Shown piece by piece: positions 22,556 to 30,555 of a stretch of DNA of 64,000 nucleotides. Position numbers and translations under genes: made by a program. The stretch comes from Modestobacter sp. VKM Ac-2986 (lineage in GTDB: Bacteria > Actinomycetota > Actinomycetes > Mycobacteriales > Geodermatophilaceae). The stretch lies in contig NZ_JAPVBH010000009.1 in assembly GCF_026967795.1 (NCBI RefSeq), positions 20,682-84,681 on the forward strand, in the 5' to 3' direction. How positions within the stretch are numbered: position 1 is the first letter of the stretch; each line of letters begins with the position of its first letter. Under the pieces are notes generated by a model. The model did not search any database. It was not told where the DNA came from and saw only the letters and a list, made by a program, of their open reading frames with translations.

Positions 22556-22702
22556 CGGCCGGGAACGCCAGTGGCGGCGTCCGTCGCACCGGCCGACCGG
22601 CGAGGGTGCCGGTCGGGGACAGGGGTGGTGCCGGGTCGCCGCCACCGGCGGCCCGGCCCGTCCGCGCGGGTGTGACGCCCGCTCAGTGGCCGGTGCGGGA
22701 GC

Positions 22703-23116
22703 TCAGCGGTCCAACCACGCGGTGACGTCGACGGCCACGCCCCCGGCGGCCTCCTCGTCCGGCACCAGCCAGCGACGGCTGCGCTCCTGGCCGGCACCCA
22801 GCCACAGCCGGATGGCGGTGTCGAACTGCGACATGGTGATCTCCTTGGCGCTGGTCGAGCTGCTGACCGGGCCGAGGAAGGTCACGTCGCACTCCTGACC
22901 GTTGCCGTACAGCAGCACCACGCGGCAGCGCGACCGGCGGTGCCGGGCCGGGGGCACGGCCTCCCGCACGATCGCCTGGTCCGCGCCGGCGGCCTCGGCG
23001 AAGCGAGCCGCGCTGGCGCGCAGCTTGCTGACGAAGATCTGCGTCGTCGTCGCCAGGTCCTCGTCGTCCTCGATGTCGCGGTGCATGTGGCGCGGAGCGG
23101 TGGCGGTGGAGGTCAC
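22703..23116 (-). CDS. Uncharacterised 137-residue cytoplasmic protein
   Basis: I do not recognise this protein. The N-terminal third is acidic then helical (EDDEDLATTTQIFVSKLRAS). The middle has a beta-rich run, RCRVVLLYGNGQECDVTFLG. The end is FDTAIRLWLG...WLVPDEEAAGGVAVDVTAWLDR. No signal peptide or membrane segment is seen. GTG 23116 sits just after AGGGGAGG with too short a spacing, and ATG 23086 is an alternative, so the start is open. It lies after the ketose operon on the same strand, with a hairpin between them. Reading this frame as coding is supported by its ordinary residue mix compared with the other frames. Confidence 0.6.
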   Translation of the reverse strand: MTSTATAPRHMHRDIEDDEDLATTTQIFVSKLRASAARFAEAAGADQAIVREAVPPARHRRSRCRVVLLYGNGQECDVTFLGPVSSSTSAKEITMSQFDTAIRLWLGAGQERSRRWLVPDEEAAGGVAVDVTAWLDR

Positions 23117-23132
23117 ACCTCCCCTCTCGGCA

Positions 23133-23153
23133 GATCGCCCGGCCGGGGCGATC
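23133..23153 (-). terminator. Hairpin after the ketose operon
   Basis: GATCGCCC (23133-23140) pairs with GGGCGATC (23146-23153), loop GGCCG. It lies about 100 nt past the last gene of the operon and just before the 137-codon gene. Confidence 0.5.
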
Positions 23154-23253
23154 GGCACGATGTGCCAAGCCGGGCAGACGGGTCCGGCAACACCACCGGG
23201 CGGCCGGCGGGCGCGCACCCGGTGGCGTCCGCCGGCCCGTCACCCGGGGACGG

Positions 23254-23667
23254 TCAGCCGGCGTAGGCGCGGCGTCCGGCCTCGGCCACCTGGTGGTCCT
23301 CCTCGACCGTCCCCGCGCTCACCCCCACGCCACCGGTGACCGCACCACCGGCGTCGGTCAGCAGCACCCCACCGCCGAAGACGACCAGCCGGCCGCCGGT
23401 GGTGGACTCGATGCCGAACAGCGGCTGCCCCGGCTGCACGAGCGCGGCGAGGTCCCGGGTGTCGGTCTGGAAGTAGACGGCGGTCAGCGCCTTCTTCTGC
23501 GCGATGTCGACACCGATCAGCTTGGTGCCGTCCATCGACACGAACGCGACGAGGTTGCCGCCGTCGTCCACCACGGCGATGTTCATCGGCTGCCCGACCG
23601 CCGTCGCCTCCGCCTGGCACGCACCCAGGACGCTTTCGGCCTGCGCGAGGGTGAGCTGTCTGCCCAT
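23254..23667 (-). CDS. GlcG/HbpS-like protein (DUF336)
   Basis: A 137-residue protein of the GlcG/HbpS family: LTLAQAESVLGACQAEA, MNIAVVDDGGNLVAFVSMDGT, the run IDIAQKKALTA-like, and GGGVLLTDAGGAVTGGVGVSAGTVEEDHQVA. Family members bind haem or cobalamin-like ligands, or accompany glycolate and diol metabolism genes with undefined roles. No export signal is seen, unlike Streptomyces HbpS. ATG 23667 lies 44 nt after the dhaK stop on the same strand, so it is the last gene of the operon. Such proteins often occur with aldehyde- or diol-producing pathways, which fits the neighbours. Confidence 0.8.
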   Translation of the reverse strand: MGRQLTLAQAESVLGACQAEATAVGQPMNIAVVDDGGNLVAFVSMDGTKLIGVDIAQKKALTAVYFQTDTRDLAALVQPGQPLFGIESTTGGRLVVFGGGVLLTDAGGAVTGGVGVSAGTVEEDHQVAEAGRRAYAG

Positions 23668-23711
23668 GGGGTGCTCCGGTTCCGGTGCGGTCGGTGGATC
23701 GTGCGGGACGG

Positions 23712-24707
23712 TCAGAACACCCGGATCGGGACCTCGGCGGGGGCGTCGAGCAGGGCGTCGATCTCCTCGTCCAGCCTGACCAGCGTCAGGGACGCACCGG
23801 CCATGTCCAGCGAGGTGCAGTACTCGTTGACGTAGCTGCGGCTCACCGTGATGCCCCGCTCGGCGAGCTGCTGGTGGGCGCGGCGGAACAGGATGTAGAG
23901 CTCGCTGATCGGGGTGCCGCCCAGTCCGTTGACCATCAGCGCCACCCGGTCGCCGGAGGCGTAGGGCAGGTCGGTGACCACGGCGTCGAGCAGCTCGTCG
24001 ACGATGGCGTCGGCCGTCGTCATCTTCTTGCGCTCCCGGCCCGGTTCGCCGTGGATGCCCACGCCCATCTCGATCTCGTCCTCGCCCAGCTCGAACAGCG
24101 GGGACCCCTTGGCCGGCGGGGTGCACGCGGTGAGCGCGACGCCCATGGTGCGGGTGACGTCGTTGACCTTCTTCCCGACCCGGATCACCTCCTCCAGGTC
24201 GTCACCCCGGGCAGCGGCTGCGCCCACCGCCTTGATGACGAAGAAGTTCCCGGCCACGCCCCGCCGGCCGACGGTGTAGGTGGAGTCCTTGACCGCGACG
24301 TCGTCGTTGATGGTCAGGATCTCGACCTTGATGCCCTCGGACTCGGCCATCTCCTTGCCCATGTCGAAGGCCATCCGGTCGCCGGTGTAGTTGTTCACCA
24401 GCAGCAGCACGCCCTTGGGCGAGGCCAGCAGCTTCGCCGTCTCGTAGACGTAGTTCATCGGCGGGGCGGCGAACACGTCACCGGGGCAGGCGGCGTCCAG
24501 CATGCCCCTGCCCACGATCATCACGTGGGCGGGCTCGTGCCCGGAGCCCGAGCCCTGCACGATCGAGACCCGGTCGTCCCTGGGGGAGTCCGCGCGCATG
24601 ACCAGGTTGTGCTCGGGGACGTAGCGGAGGCTGTGCGGGTTGGCCAGCGCCAGTCCCTCCAGCATCTCCGGCACGAACTGCTGGGGGTCGTTGACGAACT
24701 TCTTCAT
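23712..24707 (-). CDS. dhaK: Dihydroxyacetone kinase subunit DhaK
   Basis: Substrate-binding subunit of a dihydroxyacetone-type kinase, 331 residues. His219 in GVGIHGEPG is the residue that binds the carbonyl of the substrate covalently. His57 in GSGSGHEPAH and Asp110 in NNYTGD match the active-site residues of E. coli DhaK. ATG 24707 has GAAGGAG upstream and overlaps the dhaL stop (ATGA). In this arrangement DhaL supplies the phosphoryl group; I see no dhaM nearby, so the donor (ATP or a PTS protein) is unsettled. The true substrate could be dihydroxyacetone or a C4 ketose such as erythrulose. Confidence 0.92.
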   Translation of the reverse strand: MKKFVNDPQQFVPEMLEGLALANPHSLRYVPEHNLVMRADSPRDDRVSIVQGSGSGHEPAHVMIVGRGMLDAACPGDVFAAPPMNYVYETAKLLASPKGVLLLVNNYTGDRMAFDMGKEMAESEGIKVEILTINDDVAVKDSTYTVGRRGVAGNFFVIKAVGAAAARGDDLEEVIRVGKKVNDVTRTMGVALTACTPPAKGSPLFELGEDEIEMGVGIHGEPGRERKKMTTADAIVDELLDAVVTDLPYASGDRVALMVNGLGGTPISELYILFRRAHQQLAERGITVSRSYVNEYCTSLDMAGASLTLVRLDEEIDALLDAPAEVPIRVF

Positions 24708-25351
24708 GACGCTCCTTCTCTCTGCCACGCCTCGTCGACCCGGCCGAGGATCACGGCCACGCCCATGGCGCCCGCGTCGACCGAGCCCCTGCTCCGCTCA
24801 CCGGTGTAGGACGCCCGGCCCCGCCGGGCGACCATGTCGACGGTGGCCTCCGCGGCCTCCCGGGCGGTCGCGGCCATCGCGGTCAGCGCCTGCGCCGCGT
24901 CCGCGCCGGCGGCCAGCTCGGCCTCCAGCCGGTCGGTGACGGGCACCAGGACGTCGAGCAGGGTCTTGTCCCCGACGTCGGCCTGACCGCGCGCCTTGAT
25001 GCCCTCGACGGCGGCGCGCAGCATCGCCACGACCTGCTCGCCGGTGAGGGTGTCGGTGGCGCCGGCGGTCATCCCCGCGCGCATGAACGCCGTCCCCCAG
25101 ATCGGGCCCGACGTGCCCCCGATCCGCGCGGTGACCACCATGCCGATCTTCTTGAGGAAGGTGCCGATGTCGGTGCGGTCGACGTCGTCCCAGCCGGCGA
25201 GCACGTTCTCGAAGCCGCGGGCCAGGGAGTAGCCGAAGTCGCCGTCGCCGACCACGGCGTCGAGGTCGCCGAAGTACTTCTCGTTGTCCACCGCAGCCTG
25301 GGCGATCGTGCGGACGACGAGGTCGACCTGCTGCTGCGTCGTGCTGCTCAC
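24704..25351 (-). CDS. dhaL: Dihydroxyacetone kinase subunit DhaL
   Basis: Nucleotide-binding subunit of the kinase, 215 residues, all-helical barrel. The metal-binding aspartates appear in GDLDAVVGDGDFG (Asp31, Asp36, Asp38). The usual His after the last Asp (GDxDHG in E. coli) is Phe39 here. IGGTSGPIWGTAF and SRGSVDAGAMG are conserved nucleotide-site loops. GTG 25351 has GGGAGGAA upstream and overlaps the stop of the HAD gene by GTGA; its stop overlaps dhaK. It is certainly a DhaL-family protein, but the His-to-Phe change may mark a subfamily with a different substrate. Confidence 0.9.
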   Translation of the reverse strand: MSSTTQQQVDLVVRTIAQAAVDNEKYFGDLDAVVGDGDFGYSLARGFENVLAGWDDVDRTDIGTFLKKIGMVVTARIGGTSGPIWGTAFMRAGMTAGATDTLTGEQVVAMLRAAVEGIKARGQADVGDKTLLDVLVPVTDRLEAELAAGADAAQALTAMAATAREAAEATVDMVARRGRASYTGERSRGSVDAGAMGVAVILGRVDEAWQREGAS

Positions 25352-26154
25352 GCCGTTCCTCCCTCGGGACGTCGGCCGGACGGCGCACCCAGGCACGCCC
25401 GGGCGTCGGCCAGCACGACGTGGTGGCCGGGGTGCGCCCGGCCGCGGTTGACCAGGACCTCGATCGGTGGCCGGTCGGGGTCGCCGAGCTCGGACACCAC
25501 CAGCACCGCCTCGTCGGCCGGCTCGTGCCGCGTGTAGCCGTTCACCGTGACCAGGCAGGGCAGGCCCGCGCCGGTCGCGGCGAGCAGCCCGTTGCGGGAG
25601 TCCTCCACCACGAGCGTGTCGTCGCGGTCCAGCCCCAGCGTCGTCACCACCAGGTCGTAGATGGCCGGGTCCGGCTTCTTGGCCGGGACGACGTCCCCGG
25701 CGAAGACCGGGACCCGCGCGGCGACCTCGGCCCCCACCGCGTGCTCCAGGACGGCGCGGACGGACTCCTCGGCCGAGGTGGAGGCCACCGCGACGGTCCA
25801 CCCGTCGTCCAGGGCCTCGGTGACCAGCCGCGCGACGCCGGGCCGGGCCGGGATCTCCCCGGCGGCGACCAGCGCGCGGAACCGCGCCGTCTTGGTGCGG
25901 TGCCAGTCGGCCAGCAGCTGCCGGCGGGCGTCCTCGTCGTCCGGGACGCCGGCGGCGCGCACGAAGTCCGGGTCGGCGAAAAGGCTGGCCATCCGCTCCT
26001 TGCCGCCGCCGATGGCCAGCTTCTCCCCGTAGTCGTCCTCGCTCCACCGCACCGGCAGTCCGTGCTCGGCGAAGGTGGCGTTGAAGGCGGGCAGGTGGCC
26101 GTACCGCTCGGTGTCGGCGAGCACCCCGTCGCAGTCGAGGACCAGTGCGCTCAC
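25348..26154 (-). CDS. HAD-superfamily sugar-phosphate phosphatase or mutase
   Basis: HAD-IA hydrolase with a helical cap, 268 residues. Motif I is LVLDCDGVLAD (nucleophile Asp7, acid Asp9). Motif II is VASTSAEE. Motif III is AKKPDPAIY, and motif IV is VVEDSRNG. The last 60 residues are an extra tail. CbbY, beta-phosphoglucomutase and small sugar phosphatases share this architecture. GTG 26154 overlaps the aldolase stop by GTGA, so it is the second gene of the operon. In context it could remove the C1 phosphate of a ketose bisphosphate or handle the aldehyde phosphate made by the aldolase. Confidence 0.82.
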   Translation of the reverse strand: MSALVLDCDGVLADTERYGHLPAFNATFAEHGLPVRWSEDDYGEKLAIGGGKERMASLFADPDFVRAAGVPDDEDARRQLLADWHRTKTARFRALVAAGEIPARPGVARLVTEALDDGWTVAVASTSAEESVRAVLEHAVGAEVAARVPVFAGDVVPAKKPDPAIYDLVVTTLGLDRDDTLVVEDSRNGLLAATGAGLPCLVTVNGYTRHEPADEAVLVVSELGDPDRPPIEVLVNRGRAHPGHHVVLADARACLGAPSGRRPEGGTA

Positions 26155-27011
26155 CAGGCGCGCCCGGAGCTGCCGAAGGTGCGCATGTGCTCGGCCGCCA
26201 TGTCCACGACCGCGGTCCGCTGGTGGGCGAAGAAGGACGGCGGGTCCCACTTCCCCCGCGTCTCGGCCTCGCGCAGGAACGCCAGGCTCGACTGCAGGAA
26301 GACCTGCTTGAGCGCGGTGGAGATGTTGACCTTGGCGCAGCCGCGGGCGATGAGGTCCTGGAACTGCTCGGCGGACAGCCCGGTGCCGCCGTGCAGCGCC
26401 ATCGGCACGCCGGTCGCCGCCACCAGGTCGCTGACCCGCTGGTGGTCGAGCACGGGTGCGGCGGTGTACTGGCCGTGGGCGTTGCCGATCGCGGGGGCGA
26501 AGCAGTCGACGCCGGTGCGCTGGATGAAGTCGACGGCGACCTCCAGCGTCTGGACGACGGGGGCGTCGTCGGAGCCGATCCCGTCCTCGACGCCCTGGAT
26601 GCCCTCGATCTCGCCCTCGACGTGCGCGCCGCGGGCGTGGGCCTCGGCGACGACCTCGGTGGTCTGCCGCAGGTTCTCGGCGACGTCGAGCTCGTGGGCG
26701 TCGAACAGGACCGAGTTCCAGCCGCCGGCCAGGCAGTCGCTGATGACCGCGCGGTCGGGGCAGTGGTCCAGGTGCAGCGTCACCGGCACGTCGACGTCGC
26801 GGGCCATCGTGGTGACGACGTCGAACAGCTGACGGCGGCCGTAGGACCGCACCGTCTTCACCGAGGTCTGCAGGACGACCGGGGACCGCTCGGCGACGGC
26901 GGCCGCGAGGACCGCCTCGACGGTCAGGTCGTTGACCACGTTGAACGCCGGCACGCCGTACCGCTCGGCCAGTGCCCGGTCGAGCAGGTCCTTCATCGGG
27001 ACGACGGGCAC
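26151..27011 (-). CDS. Class II ketose-bisphosphate aldolase (FbaA/GatY type)
   Basis: Zinc-dependent aldolase, 286 residues. LDHCPD holds the catalytic Asp82 and zinc ligand His83. EGEIEGI, GNAHGQY and LHGGTGL supply further metal and phosphate ligands. KVNISTALK binds the phosphate. GTG 27011 is used because AGGAG lies 5 nt before it; ATG 26996 is an alternative. It heads the operon aldolase-HAD-dhaL-dhaK-GlcG and lies 85 nt after a GAF-LuxR regulator on the same strand. The substrate is unknown: class II members cleave fructose, tagatose, sulfofructose or 5-deoxyribulose phosphates. Confidence 0.88.
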   Translation of the reverse strand: MPVVPMKDLLDRALAERYGVPAFNVVNDLTVEAVLAAAVAERSPVVLQTSVKTVRSYGRRQLFDVVTTMARDVDVPVTLHLDHCPDRAVISDCLAGGWNSVLFDAHELDVAENLRQTTEVVAEAHARGAHVEGEIEGIQGVEDGIGSDDAPVVQTLEVAVDFIQRTGVDCFAPAIGNAHGQYTAAPVLDHQRVSDLVAATGVPMALHGGTGLSAEQFQDLIARGCAKVNISTALKQVFLQSSLAFLREAETRGKWDPPSFFAHQRTAVVDMAAEHMRTFGSSGRAW

Positions 27012-27096
27012 CGGGGCTCCTGTCAGCTCGGTCGACGACTGCCGTGCCCGAGTCAAGCGTGGCCCGCGTCACAGGTCCATGGGGTGGATCACCCAG

Positions 27097-27831
27097 TTAC
27101 CGGCCCGGCAGCCAGCCTCGCTGCAGGGCGGTCATCACCGCGGCCGTGCGGCTGTGCGCGCCGGTCTTCTGCAGCACCGCCGCCACGTGCTTCTCGACCG
27201 TCTTGGGGGAGAGCACCAGCGCCCCGGCCACCTGCCGGTTGCTGAACCCGCGGGCGAGCAGGACGAGCGTCTCCTGCTCCCGCCGGGTCAACGGGGACGG
27301 CGTGGTGCGGTCGGGCACCCGGTCGTCCCCGCCCCGGCGGGCGAGCAGGTGGGCCAGGGCGGGGTCGGTGGTCCCCGCACGGACGATCGCCGGGACCACG
27401 GACTGGGTGAGCAGCTCGAGCTCGTCGACCTCGGCCGCGGTGAACCGGCGGGCCCGGCAGGCGAAGACGACGTTGGCGCCCACCACGTCACCGCGCCACC
27501 ACAGCGGCACGGCCAGGACGGCACCGGCGTGCGCGGCGCCACCGGCGGCGAGGTGGCCGGCGTGCACCTGGCCGTAGGTCGGCAGCACCACCGGACGCCG
27601 GCGCGCGACCACCTGCCCGGTGACGCCCTCGTCGAGCGGGAAGCTGCTGCCCAGCCGGCACGACGTCCCGCGCTCGGCGAGCTTGGCGTAGCGGTCCCGG
27701 GAGCCCTCGACCAGGGACACGCTGCCGGCCGCGGCCTGGACCAGGCTGCCGCTGCTGGTGATCAGCCGGCGGAGCAGCCCGGCGACCGGGGGGAGGGCGG
27801 CGTGCGTCTGGTCCTGCGTGCCTGGCGCCAT
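27097..27831 (-). CDS. GAF-domain LuxR-type transcriptional regulator
   Basis: A 244-residue regulator. Residues about 10-150 form a GAF-like sensor (SVSLVEGSRDRYAKLAERGTSC, then GVTGQVVARRRPVVL and AVPLWWRGDVVGANVVFA). Residues about 180-240 are a LuxR/NarL helix-turn-helix: LTRREQETLVLLARGFSNRQVAGAL, SPKTVEKHV. ATG 27831 has GAGGAG upstream. It is placed directly before the aldolase operon and after the glu operon terminator, so it is the natural candidate to control the ketose genes. The ligand is unknown. Confidence 0.85.
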   Translation of the reverse strand: MAPGTQDQTHAALPPVAGLLRRLITSSGSLVQAAAGSVSLVEGSRDRYAKLAERGTSCRLGSSFPLDEGVTGQVVARRRPVVLPTYGQVHAGHLAAGGAAHAGAVLAVPLWWRGDVVGANVVFACRARRFTAAEVDELELLTQSVVPAIVRAGTTDPALAHLLARRGGDDRVPDRTTPSPLTRREQETLVLLARGFSNRQVAGALVLSPKTVEKHVAAVLQKTGAHSRTAAVMTALQRGWLPGR

Positions 27832-27964
27832 GCGACTCCTCGTCGAGTCCGCGGCCCGACGGTGGCGCCGGGCCGGCCCACCCGCCCACCGTGCGCGGAC
27901 CGGGCCCGGTCGCGCGCACGGGGCCGCCGGCCGACAGTACGAGCGCCGGCGGGGGAGCGGAACG

Positions 27965-28014
27965 GGTCCGGGCACGTCCCCGGTGGCCGGGGCCACCGGG
28001 GACGTGCCCGGACC
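27965..28014 (-). terminator. 24-bp perfect hairpin ending the glu operon
   Basis: 27965-27988 pairs without mismatch with 27991-28014, leaving a 2-nt centre (a real loop would open a pair or two). It starts 21 nt after the gluD stop. With 24 bp of nearly all GC it is among the strongest hairpins in the window. Confidence 0.85.
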
Positions 28015-28035
28015 AGGTGCCGTTCGCGCGTGGGG

Positions 28036-28920
28036 TCAGGACTCCTGGCCGGGGACGACGCCCGCGGGCAGGGTGGGCGCCGCGGCGGCGGCGGTCTTCG
28101 CGTTCTGCCGGGTGCGCCGCTCGACGTACTTGGCCAGCTGCGACAGCAGCACGTTGATCACGATGTAGATCAGCGCGGCGGCGACGTAGAGCTGGAACGT
28201 GTAGTCGTTGCCGAAGCGGGGCGTGAAGTACTCGACCAGGCTGCGCGCCTGCCGGAGCAGCTCGAAGTAGCCGATGATGAAGCCCAGCGAGCTGTCCTTG
28301 AGCAGCACCACCAGCTGCGCGATGAGGATCGGCAGCATCCGGCGCACCGCCTGCGGGAGCAGGACCAGGGTCATCACCTGCGACTTGCGCATCCCGACCG
28401 CCAGGGCCGCGTCGCGCTGGCCGCGGTCGACCGACAGGATGCCGGCCCGGACGATCTCGGCGATGACGGCCATGTTGTAGAGCACCAGCCCGGCGGTCAG
28501 CGCCACGTAGGTGCTGAGCCGGATGCCGAAGCCCGGCAGCACGAAGTACAGCGCGAAGATGACCACCAGCAGCGGGATCGCCCGGAAGAACTCGATGACC
28601 GCGGCGACCGGCAGCCGCACCCACCGGTGGTCCGACAGCCGGGCGACGGCCAGCAGCATGCCGAGCACGGTGGCCAGCACCATCGCCAGCGCAGCGGCCT
28701 GCAGCGTGCGCAGCAGCGCCTCGAACAACCGCTGCGGGACGTTGGTGCTCGGGTCGAACAGGATCGCCCAGCGCTGGCCCTCGAGCTGGCCGTTGCCGCC
28801 CAGCCGGACGAGCACGAAGGCGACGATCGCCAGGACGACGAGGGCGCCGACGACCGTGCCGATCCGGGTGCGGGCGCGCGCCTTCGGGCCGGGGACGTCG
28901 AAGAGGACGGGCGTGGTCAT
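28036..28920 (-). CDS. gluD: Polar amino-acid ABC transporter permease, GluD type
   Basis: Inner-membrane permease of a polar amino-acid importer, 294 residues. A basic N-tail precedes a first helix (VVGALVVLAIVAFVLV). The HisM/GluD core follows with the EAA-like loop QRDAALAVGMRKSQVMTLVLLP. The C-terminal tail (KTAAAAAPTLPAGVV) is hydrophilic. ATG 28920 overlaps the gluC stop by ATGA. C. glutamicum gluABCD, a glutamate importer also found near recA/recX, has the same order; glutamate or a related amino acid is the likely substrate. Confidence 0.85.
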   Translation of the reverse strand: MTTPVLFDVPGPKARARTRIGTVVGALVVLAIVAFVLVRLGGNGQLEGQRWAILFDPSTNVPQRLFEALLRTLQAAALAMVLATVLGMLLAVARLSDHRWVRLPVAAVIEFFRAIPLLVVIFALYFVLPGFGIRLSTYVALTAGLVLYNMAVIAEIVRAGILSVDRGQRDAALAVGMRKSQVMTLVLLPQAVRRMLPILIAQLVVLLKDSSLGFIIGYFELLRQARSLVEYFTPRFGNDYTFQLYVAAALIYIVINVLLSQLAKYVERRTRQNAKTAAAAAPTLPAGVVPGQES

Positions 28921-29564
28921 CGGAGGATCGCCACCCGGCGCTCGATGCGGTGGATCCCGTAGGCCGAGGGCACGGTGATCAGCATGTAGCCGACCACGAC
29001 CGCCAGCAGGATCAGCAGGATGTCCCCGGCGTTGGCGTTGGCCAGCCGGGGGAGGGTCGCGGCGAGCTCCGTGGTGGCGAAGCCGGCGGCGATCGAGGTG
29101 TTCTTGACCATGGCGATCCAGACGTTGCCGAGCGGGGGCACCACGGTCCGGAACGCCTGGGGGAGCACGACCTCGCGCAGCGACTGGCCGAACGTGAGCC
29201 CGATCGCGCGGGCGGCCTCGGCCTGGCCCGGGCCGACCGAGTTGATGCCCGAGCGGAGCGCCTCGGCGACGAAGGCCGCGGTGTAGAGGCCGACGGAGAG
29301 CACCGCCCCGACGAAGAAGCTGACCACGAAGTCGATCTGCGGCAGCCCGAAGACGATGAAGAAGAAGACGACCGTCAGCGGGGTGTTGCGGAACGTCTCC
29401 ACGTAGAAGGTCGCCAGCCCGCGCAACGGCGGGATGGGGCTGACCCGCATCGCCGCCAGGACGGTGCCCAGGACGAGCGCCAGCAGGCCCGCCAGCAGGG
29501 ACAGGCCCAGCGTCGTGAGGAAGGCGTCCCGCAGCAGCGGGAAGTTGTCGGTGAAGAACTGCAC
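28917..29564 (-). CDS. gluC: Polar amino-acid ABC transporter permease, GluC type
   Basis: First permease, 215 residues, HisQ/GluC type. It has four to five membrane helices and the [12 protein letters not shown] motif. The ATPase-contact loop is [27 protein letters not shown] 29564 has GAGGAGG upstream. It follows gluB after a 71-nt gap that contains a 19-bp hairpin and overlaps gluD at its end. It should pair with GluD to form the channel. Confidence 0.87.
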   Translation of the reverse strand: MQFFTDNFPLLRDAFLTTLGLSLLAGLLALVLGTVLAAMRVSPIPPLRGLATFYVETFRNTPLTVVFFFIVFGLPQIDFVVSFFVGAVLSVGLYTAAFVAEALRSGINSVGPGQAEAARAIGLTFGQSLREVVLPQAFRTVVPPLGNVWIAMVKNTSIAAGFATTELAATLPRLANANAGDILLILLAVVVGYMLITVPSAYGIHRIERRVAILR

Positions 29565-29587
29565 TGCGCCTCCTCTCGAGGCCGTGG

Positions 29588-29628
29588 CGCGGCACCGCCG
29601 GGTGGGTCACCCACCCGGCGGTGCCGCG
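29588..29628 (-). terminator. 19-bp hairpin between gluB and gluC (attenuator candidate)
   Basis: 29588-29606 pairs perfectly with 29610-29628, loop TCA. It starts 8 nt after the gluB stop, inside the operon. It could stop part of the transcripts or protect the 3' end of a gluAB mRNA, giving more binding protein than permease. Confidence 0.75.
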
Positions 29629-29635
29629 GGGGAGG

Positions 29636-30526
29636 TCAGTAGCGGTCGACGGTCGGCGGCTCGGGCGCCTCGGTGCCGCTGATGGCGCCGGCGGTGGCGT
29701 CCCAGGCGGCGGCCCAGGAGCCGTCCTCGAAGGACTCCTCGAGGGTGTCGTTGATGAAGTCGCGGAACTCGTCGTCGCCCTTGGTGATGCCGATGCCGTA
29801 GGGCTCCTCGGTGAACGGCTCGCCCACCAGCTCGAAGCCGTCGGGGTTGCCCGCGACCAGGCCGGTGAGGATGACGTTGTCGGTGGTGACCGCGTCGACC
29901 TGGCCGTTGGTGAGGGCGTCGGCGCACTTGGAGTAGACGTCGAACAGCGTCAGCTGGGCCTCGGGGTACTTGGTGCGGATGTTCTCCGCGGGCGTCGAGC
30001 CCTCCACCGAGCAGACGTTCTTCCCGGCCAGGGCGTCGGGGCCGGTGATGGCCAGCGGGTTGCCCTTGGCGACCATGATGTCCTGACCGGCCACGTAGTA
30101 CGGGCCGGCGAAGTCGATCAGCTGCTTGCGCTTGTCGTTGATCGTGTAGGTCGCGATGACCATGTCGACCCGGTCCTCGGTGATGGCCGATTCGCGGTTG
30201 GCCGAGACCGTCTCCACCCACTCGATGCCCGAGGCCTCGATGCCGAGCTTGCTGGCGATGATCGCGGCGACCGAGGCGTCGAAGCCCTCGGGGACGCCCT
30301 GGGGGTTCAGCAGGCCGAAGCCGGGCTGGTCGAACTTGGTGCCGACCCGGATCGTGCCGGCCTCGGACAGCTCGGCCATGGTCGTGCCGGCCGCGAACTC
30401 GGCGCCGGTCGCGACGGAGGGGGCGGCGCTGGCGGCCTGCTCGGCCTGGTTGCCGGCCTCGCTGGAGCAGCCGGTCAGCACGACGCCTGCGGCGGCGAAG
30501 GCGGCCGCGAATCGGGTGATGCGCAT
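29636..30526 (-). CDS. gluB: Glutamate-type substrate-binding lipoprotein GluB
   Basis: Extracellular binding lipoprotein, 296 residues. The signal peptide ends in lipobox LTGC (Cys20). SBP family 3 features follow: [55 protein letters not shown] and TDNVILTGL. Two cysteines (in NVCSVEG and YSKCADAL) probably form a disulfide, as in actinobacterial GluB proteins. ATG 30526 follows GAGAGGACC. It is 29 nt after gluA. A 19-bp hairpin just after its stop suggests higher expression than the permeases. Confidence 0.9.
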   Translation of the reverse strand: MRITRFAAAFAAAGVVLTGCSSEAGNQAEQAASAAPSVATGAEFAAGTTMAELSEAGTIRVGTKFDQPGFGLLNPQGVPEGFDASVAAIIASKLGIEASGIEWVETVSANRESAITEDRVDMVIATYTINDKRKQLIDFAGPYYVAGQDIMVAKGNPLAITGPDALAGKNVCSVEGSTPAENIRTKYPEAQLTLFDVYSKCADALTNGQVDAVTTDNVILTGLVAGNPDGFELVGEPFTEEPYGIGITKGDDEFRDFINDTLEESFEDGSWAAAWDATAGAISGTEAPEPPTVDRY

Positions 30527-30555
30527 GGAGGGTCCTCTCGTGGGGGTGCGGGTGG

